Part shown: piece after piece, positions 54,572 through 63,073 of the stretch
Position numbering within the stretch: position 1 is the first letter of the stretch
How the letters are laid out: each line of letters begins with the position of its first letter
Origin: Thermosediminibacterales bacterium
GTDB taxonomy: Bacteria; Bacillota; Thermosediminibacteria; Koleobacterales; JARRCM01
Length of the DNA: 64,000 bases
Assembly (NCBI GenBank): GCA_029982205.1
Contig: JARRCM010000004.1
Location: forward strand, 1 to 64,000
Reading direction: 5' to 3'
The notes under the pieces: generated by a model
What the model was told of the DNA's origin: nothing
What the model saw: only the letters and a program-made list of their open reading frames with translations
The model's database searches: none
Position numbers and translations under genes: made by a program

Positions 54572-54615
54572 AAAGCTTGGCCTCCTTTTTTATGCTGATA
54601 CATCATTTTATATTC

Positions 54616-55326
54616 TCAGGTTATAAACCTTGAGAGAAGTGCGGGAATAAAATTGTAGATGTAAAAAAACTTAAACATTCTAGAAGTTTCAACAGCTTTG
54701 TTTATATTCTCTGCAGGAACAACAGTAATAACAGGTGTTAAAACAGTTGCAAATATCATAATTATTATTACTCCTTTTATGGCACCAAAGCCAAGGCCAG
54801 CTAACCGATTATAAAAACCCATTCCTTCCCTCTGTACCAAACGATCCAGAAAAAGGCTTATAATAGAAAACATCAACTTTACCGCCATAAATACTATCAT
54901 AAAAGATATGATGTTTACAACCATATTTGAAACAAATGTTGTTACATAATTTCCTACAGTTGCCATGCCTCCAAAAAAGTTTATATTGGCAGCATCTGCG
55001 TTTTTAACAAGCAGGTTTTTTAAAGGATCAGGCAAGCTTAAATTAGATATGGTTTGTTGGAGCTGGCTTTGAGCCATATCATTTAAATGAGTTCCTGCAG
55101 TTTCTAAAGGAATTGTAAGTTTAGACTCCAGAAACTTTTTTATTTTACCGATAAGGTCATAATTTGAATTTAAATACAGTGATACACGGTTATGGTAAAA
55201 AAGAGCCGTAAAAACTGAGGCAATCATCCCGGATAACCCAAAAAAAGCAGTAATAAATCCACTTTGAAGACCTTTAACTATATTAATTAACAGTATTACT
55301 ATGATAACAATATCTAACCAATTCAT
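54616..55326 (-). CDS. CvpA-family membrane protein
   Basis: A 236-residue protein with four membrane helices and a LDIVIIVILLINIVKGLQSGFIT start typical of the CvpA/colicin V production family (residues 4-26). Its ATG overlaps the propeller-protein stop (ATGA), so the pair is coupled. Relatives have been linked to envelope and bile/stress phenotypes; the exact role is unknown. RBS AAGGGGGAG. Confidence 0.88.
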   Translation of the reverse strand: MNWLDIVIIVILLINIVKGLQSGFITAFFGLSGMIASVFTALFYHNRVSLYLNSNYDLIGKIKKFLESKLTIPLETAGTHLNDMAQSQLQQTISNLSLPDPLKNLLVKNADAANINFFGGMATVGNYVTTFVSNMVVNIISFMIVFMAVKLMFSIISLFLDRLVQREGMGFYNRLAGLGFGAIKGVIIIMIFATVLTPVITVVPAENINKAVETSRMFKFFYIYNFIPALLSRFIT

Positions 55327-56450
55327 TTCGGCTCCCCCTTATAATTCAATAACAACAATTTTTTTGATGTTTTTAAAACTGCGGGTAAGCCTTCTCCGGA
55401 AACATATATCTTATCAATTTTTTCATCTAAAGGAATTTCCCAGAGCAGAGCTCCCTGTTCAGATATACCAAAAATTTCATTTTCCGTATATGTAATTATC
55501 ATAGGTTTTTCTTTACCAAACTCTATGCCTTTTACTTCATTTTCAAGTTCAAATCCCCATTTTTTATTGCCATTCAGGTCATAAAGTTCTATAACATTTC
55601 GCTTTTTTGTTTTTAAAATACTGCTTCTTGCTGCTTTATTAAAACTTACCCCAATTAAACCTGTTTTTGAAAAAGCAGCTCTCCTGATAATCGATTCGAG
55701 CACTATCTCTTTTGTTATTTTTCCGTCTTGTGAGATACTGATAATTCGATTGGATTCCAAAGCTGCTATTCCTTTTTCATGTACTCCGATAAAAGGCACT
55801 ATAGCTTCTGCCAATCCAAGTGCCCACAGCAATTCGCCTTTTTCATTAAATTTTAAAATCTTGCTTTCTATACTGTTATTTAATTCTAAAAGGCTTAACA
55901 CGAACGTTTTATCTGGTAACATACCTGCCGTAATTAGTTTTAAATTATCCAAAGGAAACTCCCATAATGTTTCCCCTTTAGGATCAATGGCGATCACTCT
56001 GCTTCCTTGGTCAGATTGTTCTTCTAACAAAGCAAAACCATCAACTGGCCCGAAAAATTTGCTGAGTTTATGTTTTACAGTATATGACCAAATTTTGTCT
56101 CCTTTAAAGCTGAAGGCCGTAATACAATCATTTTCCATTACTGCAAAACCGTTAGAACCAGTCCATACCTTGTTCTGTGGAGGATAAATTTCTGATTTCC
56201 ATGTTTTACCTGTTTCTAGATTTTCGCCTGATATGCCTTCAAGAGTTCTATATATTACCCATTTGTCACCATAAGAAAGAAAAGTATCCACATCAAGAGG
56301 TGATGTTTTAACATGCTGTTTTACTTGCTGATTTTTTAATGAATTTAAAGGTATAGAACCTGTTGTTAATACCTGAAACACTATAACAAGAATCAGTAAA
56401 ACACCACTTACAACCATAACTATAGGAGCATTAAAATTATAACCTTTCAT
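55323..56450 (-). CDS. Membrane-anchored PQQ-like beta-propeller protein
   Basis: A 375-residue protein with one N-terminal helix (~10-28) and a series of short blades ending in LLWEIPLD, LLWALGLA, TLWEFPLD and KWGFELE, the tryptophan-docking pattern of PQQ/WD-like propellers. Probably extracytoplasmic, perhaps assembling wall components as BamB-like proteins do; that is inference. Coupled to CvpA. Confidence 0.85.
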   Translation of the reverse strand: MKGYNFNAPIVMVVSGVLLILVIVFQVLTTGSIPLNSLKNQQVKQHVKTSPLDVDTFLSYGDKWVIYRTLEGISGENLETGKTWKSEIYPPQNKVWTGSNGFAVMENDCITAFSFKGDKIWSYTVKHKLSKFFGPVDGFALLEEQSDQGSRVIAIDPKGETLWEFPLDNLKLITAGMLPDKTFVLSLLELNNSIESKILKFNEKGELLWALGLAEAIVPFIGVHEKGIAALESNRIISISQDGKITKEIVLESIIRRAAFSKTGLIGVSFNKAARSSILKTKKRNVIELYDLNGNKKWGFELENEVKGIEFGKEKPMIITYTENEIFGISEQGALLWEIPLDEKIDKIYVSGEGLPAVLKTSKKLLLLNYKGEPK

Positions 56451-56728
56451 TGATTAACCCCCTTGTTAAGGGCCAATAATTTCTTTTTTTCTTATATTAT
56501 ATTTAATTCTCTTAACTTTTGCAAAAACTTCTTACTGTTTCCACATAAGTTGAAGCTGTTTTTATAACTTTTAACAATTTTTTTAAATAATTAATGGAAT
56601 ACATTTATTAAATACTTCATATAAATTAACGAATAAATTAATGAAAACTTATATTAAACCTTTTGGAGTATAGATATTAATTTTTTAGGCAAAACTTACT
56701 TTGAAAACATCTACTTGGAGGTAAGTCG

Positions 56729-57325
56729 ATGAACGGATTTTTCCCAACATCGGTAAAGGAAATTATAAGGGTCAAAAAAGAATTTAAAATTGATACAAGT
56801 GAATGTGATGCAGAAAATAAGTTTTTCTATGCTTTTAATAATTTTCTTGAAAAGCTATGGGATCATAATTCAAGGCCAATTGTGATTGTGTGTATAGGAA
56901 CCGACCGCTCTACAGGTGATGCTTTTGGGCCTATCGTAGGTTCTGAATTGACGGCCTGCAATATACCAAATTTGAATATTTACGGCAATCTTGATTCTCC
57001 TGTACATGCAGCTAATCTTACAAAAACCTTAAACATTATTAAAAACAAATATCAAAACCCTTTTATTTTAGCGGTTGATGCATGTTTGGGCAGAATGGAT
57101 CATATTGGATATGTAAATATCGGTGAAGGGTCTCTTCGCCCTGGTGCTGGTGTTAAAAAGAACCTTCCACCTGTTGGCGAAATGTATATTACAGGTGTTG
57201 TAAATGTAGGCGGATTTATGGAACACCTTGTACTTCAGAATACTCGGCTGGGTTTAGTAATGAATATGGCTAAAATAGTTTCTAAAGGAGCTGCACGCAG
57301 TTTGAGAATTTTAATGAAAAATTAA
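56729..57325 (+). CDS. yyaC: Spore protease YyaC family protein
   Basis: A 198-residue protein of the YyaC/GPR-like hydrolase fold. VCIGTDRSTGDAFGPIVGSEL and AVDACLGRMDHIGYVNIGEG mark the family. YyaC is restricted to endospore formers and is expressed in sporulation in Bacillus; its substrate is not known. ATG with GGAGG upstream. Single gene, divergent from the propeller/CvpA pair; in Bacillus it is also near the parAB/oriC region. Confidence 0.92.
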   Translation: MNGFFPTSVKEIIRVKKEFKIDTSECDAENKFFYAFNNFLEKLWDHNSRPIVIVCIGTDRSTGDAFGPIVGSELTACNIPNLNIYGNLDSPVHAANLTKTLNIIKNKYQNPFILAVDACLGRMDHIGYVNIGEGSLRPGAGVKKNLPPVGEMYITGVVNVGGFMEHLVLQNTRLGLVMNMAKIVSKGAARSLRILMKN

Positions 57326-57350
57326 AAAACCCGGATTTAATGCCGGGTTG
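57322..57350 (-). terminator. Terminator of the UPF0180 gene (overlaps yyaC stop)
   Basis: AACCCGG and CCGGGTT pair around an eight-base loop; on the minus strand it is followed by TTTTTAATTTTT. It lies between converging stops and probably serves the minus-strand gene. Confidence 0.82.
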
Positions 57351-57356
57351 CGGAAT

Positions 57357-57599
57357 TTAAAGCCCCTTGTTTTTTAGTTCTCTTATTACTTCCTCATGAT
57401 CCAAGCCATCAGCACTTACAACCGGAGACTTAGTATACGTGTTTTGAATTCCCATAATGTTGTCATCAATGCTATTGACAATAACGGCATCAACATTTTT
57501 CAAGTTTGTTTTATCCATATCTACGATTTTATAGCCTTCTCTTTCCAACCGTTTTTTTAAAGAAGTCAAAGAATCATCAATGGCTATTGTTTTTGTCAT
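57357..57599 (-). CDS. ykuS: UPF0180 (YkuS) protein
   Basis: An 80-residue protein matching YkuS/UPF0180 by length and by its pattern: IAIDDSLTSLKKRLEREGYK, then VDAVIVNSIDDNIMGIQ and the end VVSADGLDHEEVIRELKNKG. Function is unknown; it occurs in spore-formers. RBS GGAGG precedes the ATG. Confidence 0.85.
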   Translation of the reverse strand: MTKTIAIDDSLTSLKKRLEREGYKIVDMDKTNLKNVDAVIVNSIDDNIMGIQNTYTKSPVVSADGLDHEEVIRELKNKGL

Positions 57600-57639
57600 A
57601 TGGTCGCCTCCATAACAGATGTTTGTTTATATATATTTA

Positions 57640-58290
57640 TTATCTCCTCTTTAGACTCGATTTATGCTGTTTTTGAAAAAGGCATATTACCTCCTCGTCG
57701 GTTGTTTGAGAAAAATCTTCATAAAACTGACCCACTGCGTAAAATGTTTCTGGTTTCAAAACACAAATGACTTCATCCACAAAGTTTTGAAGCTCATAAA
57801 CGGTTTCAGGAGGAGATACCGGAACAGCTAATATTAGTTTTAAAGGTTTTTGTTTGTTAAGAGATTTTAAGGCAGCTTTGGCAGTAAATCCTGTAGCAAT
57901 ACCGTCATCTACCAAAATTACAGTTTTCCCTTCTAGCTCTGGATAAGACATATTACCTCTATATACTTCTAATCTTCTTTGAATCTCTTTCATCTGTTTT
58001 TCTTTCTCTTTTTCAATATATTCTTTGCTGATTGCCAAACTGTTTATCAGCTTTTCATTTAATAATATAGTTCCATCTTGAACAACAGCTCCAATAGCCA
58101 GTTCACTGTTATATGGTGCTCCAATTTTTCTTGGAATAACAAGGTCCCAGATACATCCAAGTTTTTCAGCTATTGTGCTTGCTATTACAGCACCTCCTCT
58201 TGGTATTCCAATAACAACAGTATTTGCTCCAGAGTAATTAATAAGTTTATCTGCCAGTTCCTTTGCTGCATCATATCTATCTTTGAACAA
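57640..58290 (-). CDS. Phosphoribosyltransferase
   Basis: A 216-residue type I phosphoribosyltransferase. The PRPP loop is VILVDDGIATGFTAKAALKSL (two acidic residues then IATG, residues ~127-147), and an early FKDRYDAAKELADKL start is typical of a small family of unassigned PRTases. Substrate unknown. Start TTG at 58290 with GGGGTGAG upstream. Confidence 0.87.
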   Translation of the reverse strand: MFKDRYDAAKELADKLINYSGANTVVIGIPRGGAVIASTIAEKLGCIWDLVIPRKIGAPYNSELAIGAVVQDGTILLNEKLINSLAISKEYIEKEKEKQMKEIQRRLEVYRGNMSYPELEGKTVILVDDGIATGFTAKAALKSLNKQKPLKLILAVPVSPPETVYELQNFVDEVICVLKPETFYAVGQFYEDFSQTTDEEVICLFQKQHKSSLKRR

Positions 58291-58342
58291 TTTTGTCTCA
58301 CCCCAATGCTTAAAGAGCCTTTTTGCTCATCTCATATTTTTA

Positions 58343-58735
58343 TTATCCTCTTTTTTCTTCGCTTTCATTAGATTTTTTATTCATTTCACACTTCCCTTCA
58401 AAAACAGCGCCATCATTTATAACAAGATGCATCACATTAATATCACCATATACCTTTCCGGTAGAAATTATTTCCAGCTTACCTTCGGCTGAGATGTTTC
58501 CTGTGATTTCTCCAGCAGCGGTTACATGTCTTGCATTGATATCAGCCATCACTTTGCCTGTTTCTCCAATCACGAGATCTCCATTAATATTAATCTCACC
58601 TTCAACCTTTCCATCGATTCTTAATACCCCGGTTCCATTCAATGTGCCTTTAATTTCTGTGCCTTTTCCGATTACTGTATCTACTTTGTCAGTATTTACA
58701 GCAGGAGGTGCAGTTCCATTTTTTTTGCCAAACAT
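58343..58735 (-). CDS. Bactofilin
   Basis: A 130-residue polymer-forming cytoskeletal protein. The central right-handed beta-helix is seen as repeated G-x-I-x-G/A-x-I steps (GTEIKGTLNGTGVLRIDG, GEININGDLVIGETGKVMAD, GEITGNISAEGKLEI). Short polar ends flank it. Bactofilins organise wall-modifying enzymes, and the gene directly downstream of an M23 peptidase is a classical arrangement. RBS GAAAGGAGAG precedes the ATG. Confidence 0.93.
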   Translation of the reverse strand: MFGKKNGTAPPAVNTDKVDTVIGKGTEIKGTLNGTGVLRIDGKVEGEININGDLVIGETGKVMADINARHVTAAGEITGNISAEGKLEIISTGKVYGDINVMHLVINDGAVFEGKCEMNKKSNESEEKRG

Positions 58736-58770
58736 CTAAACTCTCCTTTCCAAGATGTTAAAAAATTTAA

Positions 58771-59697
58771 TTAAGGCAGGTATTCCATTGGATTGACATA
58801 TTTTCCATTAACATGTACCTCATAATGTAAATGCGGCCCAGTACTTCTTCCACTATTACCCACCCTAGCAATTAGGTCTCCTTTTTTGACTATGTCCCCT
58901 TTTTTGGCTAAGTTTTTAGAGTTATGACCATAGAGTGTTGTAAATCCATATTTATTACTTATTATTATCGTTCTTCCATATCCGCTTTTCCAACCGGCAA
59001 AAACGACAACACCGTCTGCAGTAGCATAAATAGGCGCTCCATAATATGTAGCAAGGTCTATTCCATGATGAAACTCTCGCCTCCAGCCAAACGGAGAACG
59101 CCGGTAACCGTATTTTGATGTAATCCTTGGGTTTTTCACCGGCCATATTGATGGAGTTGCCTGCAGGCGGGCTTCCCTTTCTGTCACAGCAGATTTAAGT
59201 TCAGTAAGGCTTGACTCCCTGTTTTCCATTTCTAAAGACATTATCTGTAGACTTTCAGCTATCTTCTCTTGCGCTGTGATATAACGATTTGAGCGATTGC
59301 TTCCCCCTCTTGAGGCCATAACAGCTTCACTTCGGCGTTCTTCCATCTTTTTATTTATTTTAGCAATTGCCGGGTCATTTTTCATGATACTGCGAATATC
59401 TGTATCCAGTTTCTCAAGCATTTTCATTTTTTCTTGAAGTTTTTCTGTCTCACCAGCAAAATAATCTAATTGCTCCCGGAGAATTTTATAATCATTGTAT
59501 TTTTTTTGAAGTTGAGCAACTTTAGCTTTCATGGTGTGATAAGAACCTGTAAACACTAGAGCAGTTATTACAATCCCTACCGTTATAAAACCTATAACCT
59601 GGACACACCATAACGGAATATTAAATGTTAAGGTTGATCTTTCAGAATGAGGAATAATCATAATGGTATAAATTTTTTTTCGGTTTTTTGGATCCAC
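58771..59697 (-). CDS. Membrane-anchored M23 peptidase with coiled coil
   Basis: A 308-residue wall hydrolase: cytoplasmic start, membrane helix at ~29-48, coiled coil ~50-105, then an M23 domain at ~190-305 with HHGIDLA, TLYGHNSKN and HLHYEVHVNG as the zinc-site motifs. It resembles the bactofilin-linked M23 peptidases of other bacteria. GTG start at 59697 with AGGTGG about 11 bases upstream. It precedes the bactofilin gene by 35 bases, so the two form one unit. Confidence 0.92.
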   Translation of the reverse strand: MDPKNRKKIYTIMIIPHSERSTLTFNIPLWCVQVIGFITVGIVITALVFTGSYHTMKAKVAQLQKKYNDYKILREQLDYFAGETEKLQEKMKMLEKLDTDIRSIMKNDPAIAKINKKMEERRSEAVMASRGGSNRSNRYITAQEKIAESLQIMSLEMENRESSLTELKSAVTEREARLQATPSIWPVKNPRITSKYGYRRSPFGWRREFHHGIDLATYYGAPIYATADGVVVFAGWKSGYGRTIIISNKYGFTTLYGHNSKNLAKKGDIVKKGDLIARVGNSGRSTGPHLHYEVHVNGKYVNPMEYLP

Positions 59698-59818
59698 TTA
59701 TGGCAACACCACCTTTTAGGCAAACAAAATTATTTAAGTAGTAATATATTCTTCTTAAAACTTTATAATTCCTGCTTCTGTTTTGCGTTTTTGTTTTTTT
59801 TTATTTTTATATGTTTTT

Positions 59819-60496
59819 TTAAAAGGCAATTAATGCTGTGATGATTGCTATAAACACTGCTGGCAAAAGATTTGCCACCCTGATATTTTTGATTTCTAGT
59901 ATGTTTAAACCTATACCCAGGATTAGTATCCCTCCTGTTGCAGTCATTTCCCTTATTACATCATCATTCAAAAAAGTTTTAACAATTGATGCCCCAAGGG
60001 TAATTGTACCCTGATAAACAAATACAGGTATTGCCGAAAACATTACTCCTATACCCATACTTGAAGAAAACATTATTGAGGTTATTCCATCTAAAACAGA
60101 TTTCACATAAAGAGTTGTATGATTGCCCGATAGACCGCTTTCTAACGATCCTAAAATCGCCATCGCCCCAACACAGTATACTAAACTTGCGGACACAAAT
60201 GCTTTTGCAAAATCTCCAGATTTTTCCCCTATCTTTTGTTCGAAAAGCTCGGCTGTCTGATTCAGTTTCTTTTCAATATTCAAAGCCTCTCCTGTTATTC
60301 CTCCTAAAACCAGGCTTATTAGAACCACTAAAACATTTTTAGTTTTCAACGCCATACTTGTTCCTATCATTAGAACAACTATCCCCATTACTTGCATCAA
60401 TGTTGTTTTTGCTCTATCAGGTATCCCTTTTTTCAGAATTATACCAACGAATGATCCGGCAATAATCGACAAAACATTTACTATGGTTCCTAACAT
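59819..60496 (-). CDS. DUF554 membrane protein (YdfK-like)
   Basis: A 225-residue protein with about six helices. It starts MLGTIVNVLSIIAGSFVGI and contains GSLESGLSGNHTTLYVKSVLDGITS, which define DUF554 (residues ~115-139). Function is unknown; it is a common neighbour of parB in Firmicutes. RBS AAGGAGGA precedes the ATG. Confidence 0.88.
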   Translation of the reverse strand: MLGTIVNVLSIIAGSFVGIILKKGIPDRAKTTLMQVMGIVVLMIGTSMALKTKNVLVVLISLVLGGITGEALNIEKKLNQTAELFEQKIGEKSGDFAKAFVSASLVYCVGAMAILGSLESGLSGNHTTLYVKSVLDGITSIMFSSSMGIGVMFSAIPVFVYQGTITLGASIVKTFLNDDVIREMTATGGILILGIGLNILEIKNIRVANLLPAVFIAIITALIAF

Positions 60497-60545
60497 GTAT
60501 ATCCTCCTTTATGTTATTGAAAGCCAATTTAAGCTTTATAACTTT

Positions 60546-60561
60546 TGTTTCACGTGAAACA
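60546..60561. promoter_or_regulatory. parS: parS centromere site
   Basis: TGTTTCACGTGAAACA, a 16-base perfect palindrome identical to the consensus ParB-binding parS. It lies two bases beyond the parB stop codon. Expected to nucleate ParB loading near oriC. Confidence 0.95.
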
Positions 60562-60563
60562 TT

Positions 60564-61430
60564 TTAAAATTCATCAACTTTATCTAGTCCCATAATAATA
60601 TCAATTATTCTGTTTAAGTCCTCGATTCCGTAGTATTCTATTTCTATTTTCCCACGGTTTTTTTTGTTGCTTATTTTCACTTGGGTGCCTAAAAAACGTT
60701 TGAGTTTTTCTTCGATTTGAAGACAGTCGGGGTCCGTCTTTTTTTTGATTCTTCGTTTTAAAGATTTAACATCACCTGATTTTGGTTTCTTTACAAGTTT
60801 TTCAACATCTCTAACAGTTAAACCGTTTTCAACAATTTGTTTTGCGAGATTTATTTGTTCCTCGGGGTTTTCTATACTCAACAATGCCCTCGCATGACCG
60901 CTTGTTAATTGGCCTTTAGAAAGCATTAGCTGCAGTTCTTTCGGAAGGTTCAAAAGTCTTATAGAGTTAGCTATTACAGATCGGCTTTTTCCTATCTTTT
61001 TAGAAAGGGTTTCCTGGGTCATATTAAACTCATTCATTAAAGTTTTGAAAGCCATCGCTTCTTCTATCGGATTTAAGTCTTCTCTCTGAAGGTTTTCTAT
61101 AAGAGCTATTTGCATCATTTCAATATCAGAAAACTCTTTTACAATAGCTGGCACAGTCTCAAGTTTGTTTTTTTGAGCAGCTCTCCAGCGCCGTTCGCCA
61201 GCAACTATCTCATAAAAACCATCTTTCGGCCTTACTACTATTGGCTGTATAATTCCATGTTCTTTTATAGATGCGGCAAGCTCATCTAATTTATCTTCAT
61301 CAAAATCCTTTCTGGGCTGGAATTCATTTGGCCTAATTTTACTTATTTTAATTTGAGTCGGCTGTTGTGACTCAAATTCATCTATCGGCAAAAGTGCTCC
61401 CAAACCTTTCCCGAGCCGCTTTTTACTCAT
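60564..61430 (-). CDS. parB: Chromosome-partitioning protein ParB (Spo0J)
   Basis: A 288-residue ParB. It starts MSKKRLGKGLGALLP, has the CTP-binding/ParB-nuclease-fold motif VAGERRWRAAQ and IALIENLQREDLNPIEEA, then the HTH that reads parS (MTQETLSKKIGKSRSVIANSIRLL) and a C-terminal dimerisation domain ending DIIMGLDKVDEF. It overlaps parA by eight bases. With ParA and parS it segregates origins and loads SMC. Confidence 0.97.
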   Translation of the reverse strand: MSKKRLGKGLGALLPIDEFESQQPTQIKISKIRPNEFQPRKDFDEDKLDELAASIKEHGIIQPIVVRPKDGFYEIVAGERRWRAAQKNKLETVPAIVKEFSDIEMMQIALIENLQREDLNPIEEAMAFKTLMNEFNMTQETLSKKIGKSRSVIANSIRLLNLPKELQLMLSKGQLTSGHARALLSIENPEEQINLAKQIVENGLTVRDVEKLVKKPKSGDVKSLKRRIKKKTDPDCLQIEEKLKRFLGTQVKISNKKNRGKIEIEYYGIEDLNRIIDIIMGLDKVDEF

Positions 61431-62184
61431 CTCCCATCACTTCCTTTGCCAGTTCAGTATATACCTCAGCCCCTCTAGATTTAGGGTCATATGTTATGAT
61501 AGGCTCACCATGGCTTGGTGCTTCGCTTAACCTTACATTCCTTGGTATTATTGTTCTATAAACTTTATTCCTGAAATATTTTTTTACTTCTTCGACAACT
61601 TGAATTGATAGGTTTGTTCTGGCGTCAAACATAGTTAAAACAACTCCTTCAACCTGAAGGTCAGGGTTAAGATGTTTTTTTACAATATTAATAGTATTCA
61701 TAAGCTGGCTCAAACCTTCCAGAGCATAGTATTCACATTGTATAGGAACCAATACAGTATCAGCTGAAGTTAAAGCATTTACAGTTAACAAACCTAATGA
61801 AGGAGGACAATCTATAATAATATAATCATAATTGTCTCTAACATCTTTTAATGCATGTTTCAATTTAAGCTCACGAGAAATTGCCGCAACAAGCTCAATT
61901 TCAGCTCCGGCAAGTTGGATGCTAGATGGAATAATCCAGAGATTATCGTGTTTTGTTTTGATAATCACATTTGATATTTCTTCTTCATTAATCAAAATAT
62001 CATATATAGAATTTTTAATGTTCTTTTTATCTATTCCTAAGCCGCTTGTTGTATTTCCTTGAGGGTCTATATCTATAATCAACACTTTCTGGCCCAGGCT
62101 TGCTAAACATGCAGCTAAATTCACAGCAGTAGTAGTCTTTCCAACTCCTCCTTTTTGGTTGGCAACAGAGATAACCTTAGACAT
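61423..62184 (-). CDS. parA: Chromosome-partitioning ATPase ParA (Soj)
   Basis: A 253-residue P-loop ATPase with the deviant Walker A KGGVGKTT (residues 11-18) and IIDCPPSLGLLTVNAL. ATG at 62184 with GAGGTG six bases upstream is preferred over GTG 62193. First gene of parA-parB; divergent from the MerR-like gene. Also called Soj in sporulating Firmicutes, where it affects DnaA activity and sporulation. Confidence 0.97.
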   Translation of the reverse strand: MSKVISVANQKGGVGKTTTAVNLAACLASLGQKVLIIDIDPQGNTTSGLGIDKKNIKNSIYDILINEEEISNVIIKTKHDNLWIIPSSIQLAGAEIELVAAISRELKLKHALKDVRDNYDYIIIDCPPSLGLLTVNALTSADTVLVPIQCEYYALEGLSQLMNTINIVKKHLNPDLQVEGVVLTMFDARTNLSIQVVEEVKKYFRNKVYRTIIPRNVRLSEAPSHGEPIITYDPKSRGAEVYTELAKEVMGDE

Positions 62185-62376
62185 TGTAATCACCTCATGT
62201 TTTATTTTTTATCACACTTTGATTAATTTCGCCATGTATTTTGAAGTTCCTGTTTTTGATGTTGTTTTTAGATATTTTTTTGTCTATATTTTTTTGTCTA
62301 ATGGAAGGAAATTTTGGATTTTTTTAGAATTAATAATTAGGTATAATTTGGCATATTGTTTTTAAGAGGTGTTTTT

Positions 62377-62964
62377 ATGAACCAAAAATATTACACAACA
62401 GGTGAAATCAGCGAAAAACTTGATGTTACAAAAGATACCTTGTATTATTGGGAAAAAGAATTTCCTGATTATCTAAATATAAAAAGAGCCGACAACAAGA
62501 GAAAAGAACGTTTATGGACAGATAAAAATATTGAACAACTGAAAGTGATAATAAAATTAAAAAATCAGGGCCTAACCATTAAGGAAATAAAAGACCGATT
62601 AAATCCAAATCCAAAAGACCCTTTTGAAAAAGTTGCTGTTTCAAAAGAAGAAGTAAAAATGCTAAACAAAGAGATACAAGAACTAAAAGAAGTTGTAAAA
62701 AGGTTAATAGAAGAAGAAGCTACTACAAGAAACAGATTAGAGTTTTTTGAAAAAGACAGGGATAAGCTGCTGGTAAGGGCACTAAAAAAAGCATTAAAGG
62801 AAGAAGAATTAAAATTAACCAGTTCTAAGGACCTTGGTCAAAAAGAAAAAATAGGAATTATTAAAAAAACTGTAAACAGTTTTAAAAAACTGTTCAAAAA
62901 AGAAAAGCTTGAAATAAAAGTTAAACCAGTTAATATGAAAGCAAAAAAACAAAACAAAAATTAA
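62377..62964 (+). CDS. MerR-like HTH, coiled-coil protein with basic tail (RacA-like)
   Basis: A 195-residue protein in three parts: an N-terminal MerR winged helix (YYTTGEISEKLDVTKDTLYYWEKEF, residues ~6-30, to about 70), a charged coiled coil (~85-125), and a strongly basic C-terminal tail of Lys-rich repeats ending KAKKQNKN. This is the layout of RacA, the kinetochore-like anchoring protein of Bacillus, and it lies between parA and noc. Sequence identity to RacA cannot be judged here; an ordinary MerR regulator is the alternative. ATG at 62377 is chosen (AGAGGTG five to six bases upstream). It diverges from parA. Confidence 0.7.
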   Translation: MNQKYYTTGEISEKLDVTKDTLYYWEKEFPDYLNIKRADNKRKERLWTDKNIEQLKVIIKLKNQGLTIKEIKDRLNPNPKDPFEKVAVSKEEVKMLNKEIQELKEVVKRLIEEEATTRNRLEFFEKDRDKLLVRALKKALKEEELKLTSSKDLGQKEKIGIIKKTVNSFKKLFKKEKLEIKVKPVNMKAKKQNKN

Positions 62965-63020
62965 CTTGCATTAAATCTAAAAAAACACATAAAACCTGCA
63001 AACAGGTTCATACAAAATAA

Positions 63021-63050
63021 GTGGCATATCCAGATTTCGACACATGCCAC
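63021..63050 (-). terminator. Possible terminator after noc
   Basis: GTGGCAT and ATGCCAC pair around a 16-base loop; on the minus strand it continues TTATTTTGT. It lies 24 bases after the noc stop, between converging genes. Confidence 0.5.
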
Positions 63051-63073
63051 ATTTACCATTTGTAATAAATCGT

